Translations under genes and position numbers: made by a program
Part shown: positions 44,779-54,112 of the stretch, one piece after another
Position numbering within the stretch: the stretch's first letter is position 1
Layout: every line of letters begins with the position of its first letter
The notes under the pieces: generated by a model
The model's database searches: none
What the model was told of the DNA's origin: nothing
Seen by the model: the letters and a program-made list of their open reading frames with translations, nothing else
Assembly: GCF_024158025.1 (NCBI RefSeq)
Contig: NZ_JAMZEL010000007.1
Coordinates: forward strand, 124,001 to 188,000
DNA: 64,000 nucleotides
From: Runella salmonicolor
GTDB taxonomy: Bacteria; Bacteroidota; Bacteroidia; Cytophagales; Spirosomataceae
Reading direction: 5' to 3'

Positions 44779-45801
44779 TTAGACGGTTTTCATTTCTGAA
44801 ACATTCAGGAGACACCCTTTTAGGCCATCCTCCAGCGTCTTCCACGGCAATGGATTAGCCGAAATACACTCTACACGGCTGTCGCGGCGGTAAGCTAAGT
44901 ATTCAATCGTAAACTCTCCGCGTACGGCATTGATCAACACCCAATCCACACCCGTTCTGAAAGCGCCTTTTACGCGTTCTACGTTTTGTAGGGAAGCAAC
45001 CCATGCTTTCAGTTTGGGCAATTCAAAAACTTCATCGGGTGAGAACACCCATCCACAGCTATACCGTCCCAACCCGTGACTTTCCCGCATAAGCGGCTTG
45101 CCTACTTCAGGAATTGGCAATTCTTCCGAATGATGGTGGTGGTGATGCTCGTGTTCGTGCGCATGAGGATGCAGGGCTTTTCGATTTGGGAAAGGCTCAA
45201 TATTGAGCCAGTTGGGGTCAATGTCACCGTGCTCTACGGCCCCGATTAAAATTTTAGGCGGAAAAAGCGCCTTGCCCCATTCCAGAAAATCCTGCGTTAG
45301 CGCCTCGCCCGCCAAATCAACCTTGTTAGCAATGAGCACATCGGCCAAGGTAATTTGGTCAATAAACGTTTCGTGTTCCCGATAATCTTCATTGTCCCAC
45401 TGACGCGGGTCTACCAAGCAGACCGTAGCTCGAATGTCAAGCACATCTTTCAAAAACTTTCCGCGCAGCATATCCAAAATTGCCTCAGGATGCCCCATAC
45501 CCGTCGGTTCAATCAAAATACGGTGAGGTTTTACTTGACGTAGTACCAACGTGAGCGTCATTTGCATCGGCAAATTGGCCGTGCAACAAATACATCCACC
45601 CGCTACCTCTTTGACCACCAAACCATTTTCATCTGCTCCCGCAAACGGCGTATGGTCGATTGAAACCGCCCCAAATTCATTGATAATGACGGCCCAACGC
45701 TCATCGGCAGGCTTGCGTTTAAGAATATTTTGCAGCGCCGTTGTTTTGCCAACGCCCAAAAAACCAGTGATAAGATTGACGGGAATTTTATTGAGAGCCA
45801 T
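44779..45801 (-). CDS. CobW/ZNG-type GTPase, His-rich
   Basis: A 340-residue metal chaperone GTPase of the COG0523/CobW family, used to supply zinc or cobalt to target proteins. Walker A is GFLGVGKTTALQ; the metal-binding C-x-C-C is GGCICC (about residues 67-72); the guanine motif is NKVD; the C-terminal CobW_C domain is present. A linker of His (HPHAHEHEHHHHHHSEE, about residues 218-234) is added in front of the C-terminal domain, which would bind several metal ions. Target and inducer are unknown; no clear Zur site is seen upstream. Confidence 0.92.
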   Translation of the reverse strand: MALNKIPVNLITGFLGVGKTTALQNILKRKPADERWAVIINEFGAVSIDHTPFAGADENGLVVKEVAGGCICCTANLPMQMTLTLVLRQVKPHRILIEPTGMGHPEAILDMLRGKFLKDVLDIRATVCLVDPRQWDNEDYREHETFIDQITLADVLIANKVDLAGEALTQDFLEWGKALFPPKILIGAVEHGDIDPNWLNIEPFPNRKALHPHAHEHEHHHHHHSEELPIPEVGKPLMRESHGLGRYSCGWVFSPDEVFELPKLKAWVASLQNVERVKGAFRTGVDWVLINAVRGEFTIEYLAYRRDSRVECISANPLPWKTLEDGLKGCLLNVSEMKTV

Positions 45802-46066
45802 TGTTAGTTATGATTGTCGATTTAAGACATGATATCCAATAAACCAATCTTTACCCTCACAGATTCATTTCTCCTCCAAATTGGGTGAAAATACGCCTGA
45901 TTTTGTTGATTATGGTTCTGTTTTTACTTTTTACAACAATTCTGCCTTACCTTCGTTTTTCAGCAAATTCATTCTGTAGAAGTTTCGATGACTCATTTTC
46001 TATCGGGTATTTTCAGGATAGAAAAAAACAACGCATCGGCCCATGCACATCATAAATTCATTTATA

Positions 46067-48046
46067 ATGTTTCGTCAACTTAGTTTTTTATTTCTGGTAA
46101 GTCTTGTGGCGTTGGCGCAAGCTCAAAACCCCACTACCAAATACGACGCGCACGTATTGTTCAATCCCTTGTTTAATTACCAACCTGCCAACGAGTCCCG
46201 TACGGGTAGCGGCGCGCCAGGCCCTCGCTATTGGCAAAACCGCGCCGATTATAAAATCGCCGTCACCCTCGACGAAGCCGCCAACACCATTGCAGGTGAA
46301 GTAGAAATCACTTATACCAACAACAGCCCCGAAGCGCTACCTTTTGTGTGGCTGCAACTTGACCAAAATGCTTTCAACGACAATTCGCGCAGCGGTAAAA
46401 CCACCCCCCTCAACGGCGGTCGCTACGGCAATATGGGTTTTGAAGGCGGCTATACCATCAGTGCGGTGAGCATTCAGCAAGGAAAGGGGAAATATGCCCC
46501 TGCCGATTTTGTCATCGACGATACCCGTATGCAAATTCGCCTCTCCGACGCGGTAAAGCCCACGGGCGATGTGCTGAAAATAAAAGTGAGTTATTCTTTC
46601 AAAATTCCCACGTATGCCTCCGACCGCATGGGAAAACTGGACACCAAAAACGGCACGATTTACGAAATCGCCCAATGGTACCCCCGCATGTGCGTATTTG
46701 ACGACATTGAAGGTTGGAACGTACTTCCGTACATTGGCGCGGGTGAGTTTTACCTCAATTACGGCGACTATGAATACAGTGTAACCGTACCTTGGGACCA
46801 CATTGTGGGCGGCTCAGGAGAACTGCTCAACCCGTCGGACGTAATGACCTCAGAGCAAATCAAACGCATGGAAGAAGCCCGCAAAAGCGACAAAACCGTG
46901 ATGATTCGCAGCGCGAAAGAAATAAAAGAGAAAAAATCACGCCCCAAAGATTCGGGCATGATTACATGGAAATTCCGTTGCCAAAACGCCCGCGACGTAG
47001 CCTGGGCTACATCCCGCGCCTTTGTGTGGGATGCCGCCAAAATGAACTTACCTAGCGGTAAACCCGCTATCGCACAATCATTGTACACCGCCGAAAACGA
47101 CGGTAACGATGGTTGGGGCCGCTCGACAGAATACGTGAAAGGTTGTCTGGAATTTTATTCCAAATACCTCATGGAATTTCCTTATCCCGTGGCCACCAAC
47201 GTGGCGGGCATCGTGGGCGGCATGGAATACCCAGGCATTGTTTTTTGCGCACACAACGACAAAAAAGAATCACTTTGGGGCGTAACAGACCACGAATTCG
47301 GACATACTTGGTTTCCGATGATTGTGGGCAACAACGAACGTAAATTTGCGTGGATGGATGAAGGATTTAATACCTTTATCAATATGCTTTCGACCGAGGC
47401 CTTCAACGATGGTGAATACAACCGCGACCGCCTAGATGATATGCAGAACCTTGCGCCTACGCTATTCCGGGATGGTGCGGACCCTATCCTGACCGTGCCA
47501 GATGTCATCAAAGCGACCAATTTGGGCTGGGATGCGTACTATAAACCCGCGATCGGGCTTAAGCTCCTACGTGAAGTGGTACTGGGTCGCGACCGATTTG
47601 ATTATGCTTTCAAACAATACGTAAAACGCTGGGCTTTCAAACACCCCACGCCTTATGACTTCTTCCGAACCATCGAAGATGCCGCTGGCGAAGACCTAGG
47701 TTGGTACTGGAAAGGCTGGTTTTACGAAAATTATAAACTGGACCAAGGCGTAAAAGAAGTTCAATACGTGGAGCAAACGCCCTCCAAAGGCTCGGTCATT
47801 ACCATCGAAAACCTTGAGCAATGGGCCATGCCCACCATCCTAGAACTAGAAGAAGCCGGTGGCAAAAAGACCCGCATTACGCTTCCCGTAGAAGTTTGGC
47901 AACGCGGCAGCACCTGGACCTTCAAAGCGGCTACCAAAAACCCCTTGAAATCCGTCATCATCGACCCCGACTCTCAATTACCCGACATCAACCCACGCAA
48001 CAATACCTGGCATCCTGTGCGGTATATGTCGCCGGACGAGAATTAA
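46067..48046 (+). CDS. Secreted M1 family metallopeptidase, second paralogue
   Basis: A 659-residue exported zinc peptidase of the M1 family. The ATG at 46067 gives a signal peptide ending LAQAQ; the frame opens at 46043. The zinc site is HEFGH (409-413) with E432 in WMDEGFNTF; GGMEYPG upstream replaces the usual GAMEN exopeptidase motif. The first paralogue at 5598 is longer and carries an extra charged segment of about 80 residues and a Gly-rich tail. Both keep the stretch SGAPGPRYW/SGAPGKDYW near the N-terminus. No type IX sorting domain. Confidence 0.9.
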   Translation: MFRQLSFLFLVSLVALAQAQNPTTKYDAHVLFNPLFNYQPANESRTGSGAPGPRYWQNRADYKIAVTLDEAANTIAGEVEITYTNNSPEALPFVWLQLDQNAFNDNSRSGKTTPLNGGRYGNMGFEGGYTISAVSIQQGKGKYAPADFVIDDTRMQIRLSDAVKPTGDVLKIKVSYSFKIPTYASDRMGKLDTKNGTIYEIAQWYPRMCVFDDIEGWNVLPYIGAGEFYLNYGDYEYSVTVPWDHIVGGSGELLNPSDVMTSEQIKRMEEARKSDKTVMIRSAKEIKEKKSRPKDSGMITWKFRCQNARDVAWATSRAFVWDAAKMNLPSGKPAIAQSLYTAENDGNDGWGRSTEYVKGCLEFYSKYLMEFPYPVATNVAGIVGGMEYPGIVFCAHNDKKESLWGVTDHEFGHTWFPMIVGNNERKFAWMDEGFNTFINMLSTEAFNDGEYNRDRLDDMQNLAPTLFRDGADPILTVPDVIKATNLGWDAYYKPAIGLKLLREVVLGRDRFDYAFKQYVKRWAFKHPTPYDFFRTIEDAAGEDLGWYWKGWFYENYKLDQGVKEVQYVEQTPSKGSVITIENLEQWAMPTILELEEAGGKKTRITLPVEVWQRGSTWTFKAATKNPLKSVIIDPDSQLPDINPRNNTWHPVRYMSPDEN

Positions 48047-48165
48047 TACTCGTCAGAACACACATACATAGCCGAGGCACTGCGCAGTGTCTCGGCTATT
48101 TTTTGGCGTAACTCTTTTGGTTCAAGTATTTCTACATCCATCCGAAATTCTAAGATTTTAGACAT
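48043..48165 (-). pseudogene. C-terminal remnant of a WYL domain transcriptional regulator
   Basis: On the minus strand an open frame of 40 codons from 48165 reads VEILEPKELRQKIAETLRSASAMYV, matching the tail of WYL/YafY-type regulators (V-E-V-L-x-P-x-x-L-R-x-x-I-x-x-x-L-x-x-A-x-x-Y). No upstream HTH or WYL core is intact: the frame before it lacks resemblance. It ends where the convergent M1 gene stops. Read as a decayed gene. Bases 48166-48416 hold no other gene. Confidence 0.5.
48069..48104 (+). terminator. Terminator of the second M1 peptidase gene
   Basis: A 15-base arm with one wobble pair (TAGCCGAGGCACTGC and its near complement) forms a nearly perfect palindrome, then TTTTTT. It lies within the remnant of the WYL gene. 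Confidence 0.8.
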
Positions 48166-48416
48166 CCGCTTTCGGTTGATACAAAGTTTAGTTTCCAAAG
48201 AGAAGATATAACTCCAACCTGTATAAAATAGCCATTTGACTACAAAAGCATATCGTATCCCCGCCCCTCTGGCATTGTATTTGTAACTTTGATTCAGCAG
48301 TCAAGTACAATTTTTGGAATATTGACGTTACTTTTGTGCGTGTATTTCATTACGTTGTTTTACAACTCCACTTTGTATTGGGGGTTGATTGATTTTCAAT
48401 TGTGGATAAAGGAACA

Positions 48417-50360
48417 ATGCCCTTGAAAAATCTTCTATTTCTCCTTTTGGTTAGCTTTTCTCTTTTCGCACAACCCAAGCGTGAATTTAGGGGGGTGTGG
48501 ATTGCCAATGTCGGAAACGTGGACTGGCCTTCCACCAAAGGGCTTTCTGCCGCCCAACAACAACAAGAATTGATTGATTTGCTGGATATGATTCAACGAC
48601 GCGGACTCAACGCCGTGTTTTTTCAGATACGCAATGCCTGTGATGCAGTTTACGAAAGCAAGCTAGAACCTTGGTCCGAATGGCTTACGGGACAGCAGGG
48701 ACAATCGCCCGGTTATGACCCACTGGCGTTTATGATACAAGAATGTCGCAAACGTAATCTCGAAATCCACGCGTGGATGAACCCCTATCGTGCCGTGACG
48801 GATATCCGTACGGCTTCGCTCGCTTCCAATCACGTTGCCAAAGTCCGGCCTGATGTACTGCTATCTTACGGCCCGTTACGGATTCTGGACCCGGGCCGCC
48901 CCGAAGTGCGCTCGTTTGTGACCCGTGTGGTCATGGACGTAGTACGCCGCTACGACGTAGACGGCATTCATTTCGATGATTATTTTTATCCTTACCCCCA
49001 AACGGGCGTCACACTCAACGACAACGCTACTTTTGCGGAGCACAATCGCGGGTTTACCAACCGCGCCGACTGGCGTCGCGACAATGTTAACTTGCTCATT
49101 GAATCTGTCGCCGACAGCCTGAGAAGAGTAAAGCCTTGGGTCAAATTTGGGGTATCTCCTTTTGGTATTTGGAAAAACCGCAGCAGCTCAGCAGAAGGCT
49201 CAAACTCTCGCGGTTTTGAAGCTTATTCTGGAAATTTTGCCGATGCCCGCAAATGGATACAAGAAGGCTGGGTAGACTATATTGCTCCGCAGGTGTATTG
49301 GAGCATGGGCAACGGGTCAGCCAATTATACGCATTTGGTGCCTTGGTGGAGCGAAAATGTATCGGAGCAACACCTTTACATTGGCCACGGAGTGTACAAA
49401 GTCAACAGCGATGCCAACTGGCGTAGACCCATGGAGGTTTCTAATCAAATACGCTTTAACCGAACCTTTGCCAATGTGCACGGAAGTATTCTTTTCAGCG
49501 CCAAAACCCTTCGCAACAACCCAAATCAGTTGTGCGATATTCTCTGTCAAGAAGTGTATCAATCTCCAGCGCTTGTTCCAGCCATGCCTTGGAAAAGCAC
49601 AACGCCTCCGCCCGTACCTACTGACCTCGAAACAGAACTCAACGATAACAACACCATTACCTTAACGTGGTCTTATCCTTATACGCCCACTTCGGAGCGC
49701 GACAAAGCCCGGTATTTCGTTGTCTACAGAAGCATTAACAAAGCCTCCATCGACCTCCGAACGGGGCTATCCATTCGGGCCATTGTGGTAAACGAAGCAG
49801 GAAAAAACACGTTTACCTTCACCGATTTACAAGTCACCCCCGGCACCAAATACAACTACACCGTCAGTGCGTTTAACCGACTTCATAATGAAAGTAAACC
49901 AACCGATGTGGTAAGTATATCCACCACGCAACGGGCGGTAGAAGTGGTGGAAGAAGCCCCCAAGCCGATTTTACCTTTGGCTTCGCAATTACAGGCTCCA
50001 ATTACTCCCCACGAAGAGCCTACGGAAGCCGTTGCGGCCGCCGAAGAAGAAAAAGAAGAGGCCGAGCCTGAAACTACGGAAACACCCGCCACTGAATCAG
50101 ACGAGTTGTTAGAAGTTTTCCCCAATCCATTCAACCAACAGATAGACATTCGGTACCGACTTACCGAAGCCACCGAGGTGTCGCTCTATGTGTACGATTC
50201 GCACGGCACGCGCGTGGGGGCGTTGGTGGTGAACAAACCTCAGGAAATAGGCACGTATTCTGTTAAATTCAATGGACAATTCCTGAGCGAAGGTGCGTAT
50301 TACGCCCGTTTGATGGCGGGCCCCGTACAAAAAACCGTTAAGATGGTTTTGAAACGTTAG
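48417..50360 (+). CDS. GHL10-type glycoside hydrolase with type IX (type A) sorting domain
   Basis: A 647-residue secreted enzyme. The signal peptide ends SLFAQ (about residue 19); a GTG at 48402 is an alternative start. The family signature is EFRGVWIANVGNVDWPS, then LNAVFFQIRNACDAVYES and RYDVDGIHFDDYFYPYP, as in GHL10 enzymes (DUF187 group) that include peptidoglycan or glycan lytic hydrolases. A fibronectin III-like module (about residues 400-505) and a Glu/Ala-rich linker follow. The type A sorting domain at the end is VFPNPFNQQIDIRYRL to AYYARLMAG. Confidence 0.92.
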   Translation: MPLKNLLFLLLVSFSLFAQPKREFRGVWIANVGNVDWPSTKGLSAAQQQQELIDLLDMIQRRGLNAVFFQIRNACDAVYESKLEPWSEWLTGQQGQSPGYDPLAFMIQECRKRNLEIHAWMNPYRAVTDIRTASLASNHVAKVRPDVLLSYGPLRILDPGRPEVRSFVTRVVMDVVRRYDVDGIHFDDYFYPYPQTGVTLNDNATFAEHNRGFTNRADWRRDNVNLLIESVADSLRRVKPWVKFGVSPFGIWKNRSSSAEGSNSRGFEAYSGNFADARKWIQEGWVDYIAPQVYWSMGNGSANYTHLVPWWSENVSEQHLYIGHGVYKVNSDANWRRPMEVSNQIRFNRTFANVHGSILFSAKTLRNNPNQLCDILCQEVYQSPALVPAMPWKSTTPPPVPTDLETELNDNNTITLTWSYPYTPTSERDKARYFVVYRSINKASIDLRTGLSIRAIVVNEAGKNTFTFTDLQVTPGTKYNYTVSAFNRLHNESKPTDVVSISTTQRAVEVVEEAPKPILPLASQLQAPITPHEEPTEAVAAAEEEKEEAEPETTETPATESDELLEVFPNPFNQQIDIRYRLTEATEVSLYVYDSHGTRVGALVVNKPQEIGTYSVKFNGQFLSEGAYYARLMAGPVQKTVKMVLKR

Positions 50361-50438
50361 GAAGTATTAACAAAAATCAAGGCAAGATTCTAACCCCATT
50401 CTTCGTTGATAGCCCACAAACAAATTATAATTACAACC

Positions 50439-51161
50439 ATGAAACGATTCGTATTAAGTGCCTTGTTGCTTGCTGCAAGTGCCGCTACTTTTGCCCAAAC
50501 TACTACAGCCGTGGAAAAAGACCCCATCAAAAAAATCGAAGTAACGGGCACCGCCGAATTGGAGGTCGTTCCCGACGAACTGTATTTTACCATTTCGTTG
50601 AAGGAATATTTCAAAGACGAAAAAAATCAAAAAGACAAAATTGTTCTTGAAACCCTTGAAAAACAACTCATTGAAGCTGTAAAAAGCGCTGGTTTGCCCA
50701 AAGAAAATCTTAGCATCAGCGGCGTAACGGGTTACCGTGAATGGACTGGCAAGAAAAAACCTCAACATTTTCTGGCAGGAAAGCAGTTTCAACTAAAACT
50801 TTCAAATGCCAATAACATCAATGAGCTAATGTCAAAAGTGGACGACCGGGGTGTAGAGTACGTCAACATGAGCCGCGTGGAGCATTCCAAAAAAGAGGAA
50901 TTTCGTCGGCAGGTCAAAGTCAATGCGCTCAAAGCAGCCAAAGAAAAAGCGGGTTATTTGCTAGAATCCATTGGTGAGAAATTGGGCGAAGTCCTCGAAA
51001 TTCACGAAGTGGAAGAAGGCAGCGTATATCCGATGTACAAACAGGCGCAATACAACGTGCGCATGATGGCCGCCGATGCTGCACCCGAAGGAGGCGAAGC
51101 CCTTGAATACCAAAAGATTAAATACAGCTACCGCATGAACGCCACGTTCAGAATCAAATAG
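50439..51161 (+). CDS. SIMPL domain (DUF541) periplasmic protein
   Basis: A 240-residue protein with a signal peptide ending ATFAQ (about residue 20; start at 50439 over 50406). The SIMPL domain starts with IEVTGTAELEVVPDELYFTISL and shows AKEKAGYLLESIGEKLGEVLEI, typical for the DUF541 family (Oxidative-stress-protecting or outer-membrane roles). It follows the GHL10 gene by 78 bases. Confidence 0.88.
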   Translation: MKRFVLSALLLAASAATFAQTTTAVEKDPIKKIEVTGTAELEVVPDELYFTISLKEYFKDEKNQKDKIVLETLEKQLIEAVKSAGLPKENLSISGVTGYREWTGKKKPQHFLAGKQFQLKLSNANNINELMSKVDDRGVEYVNMSRVEHSKKEEFRRQVKVNALKAAKEKAGYLLESIGEKLGEVLEIHEVEEGSVYPMYKQAQYNVRMMAADAAPEGGEALEYQKIKYSYRMNATFRIK

Positions 51162-51175
51162 TTATTTTTAATTTA

Positions 51176-51210
51176 CTCAAAGACGCAGGGTTTCTTTGCG
51201 TCTTTGAGTG
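51176..51210. terminator. Bidirectional hairpin between the SIMPL and acyl-CoA dehydrogenase genes
   Basis: Perfect 13-base arms (ACTCAAAGACGCA, 51176-51188, and its complement, 51198-51210) with a 9-base loop, flanked by T/A-rich DNA. The genes converge here. Confidence 0.7.
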
Positions 51211-51216
51211 AATATC

Positions 51217-52434
51217 TTATTTTTTTCTTCTTACGTCCAGTCCATACCCTTTCAGAATACTTCGCGCCAGAGCCGATTTATGTACTTCGTCGGCACCGTC
51301 GTAAATACGGGCGGCCCGCTCGTGGGCGTACCAATACGAAAGTAAAATATCGCTGGTCATACCCAGCCCGCCGTGGGTTTGAATGGAGCGGTCAATGACG
51401 CGCAACATCATATTGGCCGTAAAAAACTTAATCATCGAAATCTCATCCCGCACAGATGCCGCACCGAATTGGTCAATATTATGTGCCGTCCGCAAAACCA
51501 GCAACCGGGCCGCATCTATCTCGGCCCGACTTTCGGCAATGAATCCCTGAATAAACTGCGTGTCGCCCAGCACTTTCCCTTCTTCTAATTCCCGACTGAC
51601 CGCATAACGGCACATCAGGTCAAAGCTACGCTCGGCAATACCAATAAACCGCATACAGTGATGAATCCGCCCAGGGCCGAGGCGTTCTTGTGCCAATAGA
51701 AACCCTGCTCCTTCAGCACCAATCAGGTTGGCCTGAGGTACACGCACGTTTTCGTACAGCATCTCTGCATGACTCGCCCAACTATCGCCCGCGTGGCCCA
51801 TGATGGGAATATTTCGTACCAATTTCACCCCTGGGGTTTCCATCGGCACCAAAATCTGACTGGCGCGTTTGTGCGGCGCGGCTTCTGGATTGGTCACGGC
51901 CATGACCACGGCAAACGCTGCACCGTCGGCCGAACTGGTAAACCATTTATGGCCGTTGATGACATAATCGTTGCCGTCTTTTACCGCCGTTGTTCCCATC
52001 CGAGTAGGATTAGAACCCGCAAATTCAGGCTCGGTCATGCTGAAACAACTCCGAATTTTGCCGTTCATCAGTGGCTTTAAATAACGCTCTTTGAGGTGTT
52101 GGGGCGCGTATTTGTGCATGAGTTCGGTATTTCCGATGTCGGGAGCTTGCGTATTAAATACAAAATGCCCGAACGGCGAACTTGCCAGCACTTCGCTAAT
52201 TTGTCCAAATTCACACAGCGTCAGGTTCAGGCCACCATCTTCTTCGGGCAAATGTAATCCCCAAAGTCCTGCTTGTTTTACGAGCTGACGTTTCTGCTGC
52301 AAAATAGGCTCTACGTGCGAAAAATCATGGGCGAGGTATTCGGGAGTTTCGAGCGGATACAGCTCTTTTTCAATAAATACTTTGATTTTTGGCAATAACT
52401 CCCGAGTACGGTCGGTGGCAAAGATTGGTTCCAT
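51217..52434 (-). CDS. Acyl-CoA dehydrogenase family protein
   Basis: A 405-residue FAD enzyme that oxidises an acyl-CoA. It has the N-terminal helical domain, the middle beta domain (MTEPEFAGSNPTRMGTTAVK, YVINGHKWFTSSADGAAFAVV) and C-terminal helices (QTHGGLGMTSDILLSYWYAHERAARIYDGADEVH). The long-chain ACAD11-like branch is likely by length. Acceptor and chain length are unknown. Divergent from the ModF-like gene. Confidence 0.93.
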   Translation of the reverse strand: MEPIFATDRTRELLPKIKVFIEKELYPLETPEYLAHDFSHVEPILQQKRQLVKQAGLWGLHLPEEDGGLNLTLCEFGQISEVLASSPFGHFVFNTQAPDIGNTELMHKYAPQHLKERYLKPLMNGKIRSCFSMTEPEFAGSNPTRMGTTAVKDGNDYVINGHKWFTSSADGAAFAVVMAVTNPEAAPHKRASQILVPMETPGVKLVRNIPIMGHAGDSWASHAEMLYENVRVPQANLIGAEGAGFLLAQERLGPGRIHHCMRFIGIAERSFDLMCRYAVSRELEEGKVLGDTQFIQGFIAESRAEIDAARLLVLRTAHNIDQFGAASVRDEISMIKFFTANMMLRVIDRSIQTHGGLGMTSDILLSYWYAHERAARIYDGADEVHKSALARSILKGYGLDVRRKK

Positions 52435-52603
52435 TGAGTTGGTTAAGGTTTATTATGCACGCAGAATGACTCCCCAAATATAAAAAATAAAGCTTTACGG
52501 AAGTTGGGTTATTTGTCAGCCCAATAATTCAATTCCTGCAAAATTATTGGCAACAAAATCAACTATTTGCCCTAATTTTGACCGTTAATTACCGTTTTTC
52601 CTC

Positions 52604-54103
52604 ATGCTCATTTCTCTTCAAAACGCCTTTGTTCGTCGTTACGACACCGTGATACTTTCTGAGTTAGATTTCCAAATTCTCCCCGGCGAACAATGGGCTA
52701 TTGTGGGCGAAAACGGCAGTGGAAAAACTACTTTATTGGAAGTGCTCGCGGGGAAATGGCCCATTTGGCGGGGGAAACTTGCTCATTCGTACGGAGAAGT
52801 GCTGCTTTCAAAAGTTGCCGAGCTGGTCCCTTCCGATTATTCATTTAATCGAATCGTAGCTTCGGCTGCCCAATATTATCAACAGCGTTTCCACAGCTTT
52901 GAAGCTGAAATAGCACCTACCGTACGGGAAGTATTGACCAATCAACTCAAACCCGTTGGTACGGTAGATGAGCATTCGGTACAATTACCCGAATCGACTG
53001 TTTCGGAAGAAGATTTACTAAAAACCGCCCGCCTGCTTTCCATTGAGCACCTGCTCGACCGCCCTTTTGTCACGCTTTCTAATGGCGAAACTCGGCGGAT
53101 GATGCTCACCCGGTCGTTGCTCAAAAAACCTAAACTGTTGTTGTTAGATAATCCTTTTGCGGGCTTGGATGTACACTCGCGCGATGTCTTGCGCGAGGCA
53201 TTGAAGCAATTAAAACACGAGGAAATTTTGGTCATTCTGGTAACGTCTTCGGTCGAAATTCCTGAAAGCGTGACGAATGTGCTGGAATTGAAAGAAGGAA
53301 AAATAGTGGGTGTGACTTCGGGCGGTGCGTCTACTGATGATGCATCCAGTAAGATGTTAGGTACGGATTTACAGGCAAAATATAGACCCTTACAGGGTGA
53401 CAAAAATCCAGAATCGGTCCGTCTGGATTTTGAATCAGCTGTTCATCTGCGAAATATCAACGTAACTTATGGTAGTAAGAAAGTTTTGATAAACGTAGAT
53501 TGGAAGATCAAAAAAGGAGAAAAATGGGCTTTGGTGGGGCCTAACGGTTCAGGGAAATCAACGCTACTGAGCATCCTTACCGCCGACAACCCTCAGCGTT
53601 TTGCCAACGACTATGATCTTTTTGACGTCAAACGTGGTGGTGCTTCGATGTGGGATGTAAAGAGCAAAATAGGCCACGTTTCGCCCGAATTACATTTGTA
53701 TTTTCCGCAAGAAACCACTGTTTTTAAGGCCATTGCATCAGGGTTCTTTGATGCTACGGGGGTTTATTTCAGAAAGTTGACTGAGGAGCAGATTCAGCGC
53801 ACGCACGTGGTGGCCGAATGGCTGAATGTAAACGCATTTGTCGAAAAACCGTTTAAAAATATTTCGAAAGGACAACAACGATTGGTGCTTTTGGCCCGTG
53901 CCTTGGTCAAAAACCCGCCCCTTTTAATTCTGGACGAGCCTTGTCAGGGATTGGATTTTGCGGCAGTCGAACATTTCAAAGAAGTCGTTGACGTCATTTG
54001 TGATACGCCCGAGCGCACCCTCATCTACGTATCGCATTACGCCCACGAAATCCCGAGTTGCGTTACCCAAACGTTGCGTTTGGAAGAAGGAAAAGTAATT
54101 TAA
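52604..54103 (+). CDS. Twin ABC ATPase, ModF-like
   Basis: A 499-residue cytosolic protein with two ABC ATPase domains in one chain. Domain one has Walker A GENGSGKTTLLE, signature LSNGETRRMML and Walker B LLLLDNPFAGLD; domain two has GPNGSGKSTLLS, ISKGQQRLVLLAR and LLILDEPCQGLD. Each domain has intact motifs, so it can bind ATP twice. The ModF/photorepair (PhrA-type) group has this layout; ABC-F translation factors instead carry an arm between domains, which is missing. No permease gene is adjacent. Confidence 0.85.
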   Translation: MLISLQNAFVRRYDTVILSELDFQILPGEQWAIVGENGSGKTTLLEVLAGKWPIWRGKLAHSYGEVLLSKVAELVPSDYSFNRIVASAAQYYQQRFHSFEAEIAPTVREVLTNQLKPVGTVDEHSVQLPESTVSEEDLLKTARLLSIEHLLDRPFVTLSNGETRRMMLTRSLLKKPKLLLLDNPFAGLDVHSRDVLREALKQLKHEEILVILVTSSVEIPESVTNVLELKEGKIVGVTSGGASTDDASSKMLGTDLQAKYRPLQGDKNPESVRLDFESAVHLRNINVTYGSKKVLINVDWKIKKGEKWALVGPNGSGKSTLLSILTADNPQRFANDYDLFDVKRGGASMWDVKSKIGHVSPELHLYFPQETTVFKAIASGFFDATGVYFRKLTEEQIQRTHVVAEWLNVNAFVEKPFKNISKGQQRLVLLARALVKNPPLLILDEPCQGLDFAAVEHFKEVVDVICDTPERTLIYVSHYAHEIPSCVTQTLRLEEGKVI

Positions 54104-54112
54104 GTTGGAATA

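Noticed and set aside
45118..45180. Low-complexity repeat in the CobW gene, first read as a tandem DNA repeat
   Set aside because: It is simply His/Glu codons of the metal-binding linker in the CobW protein.
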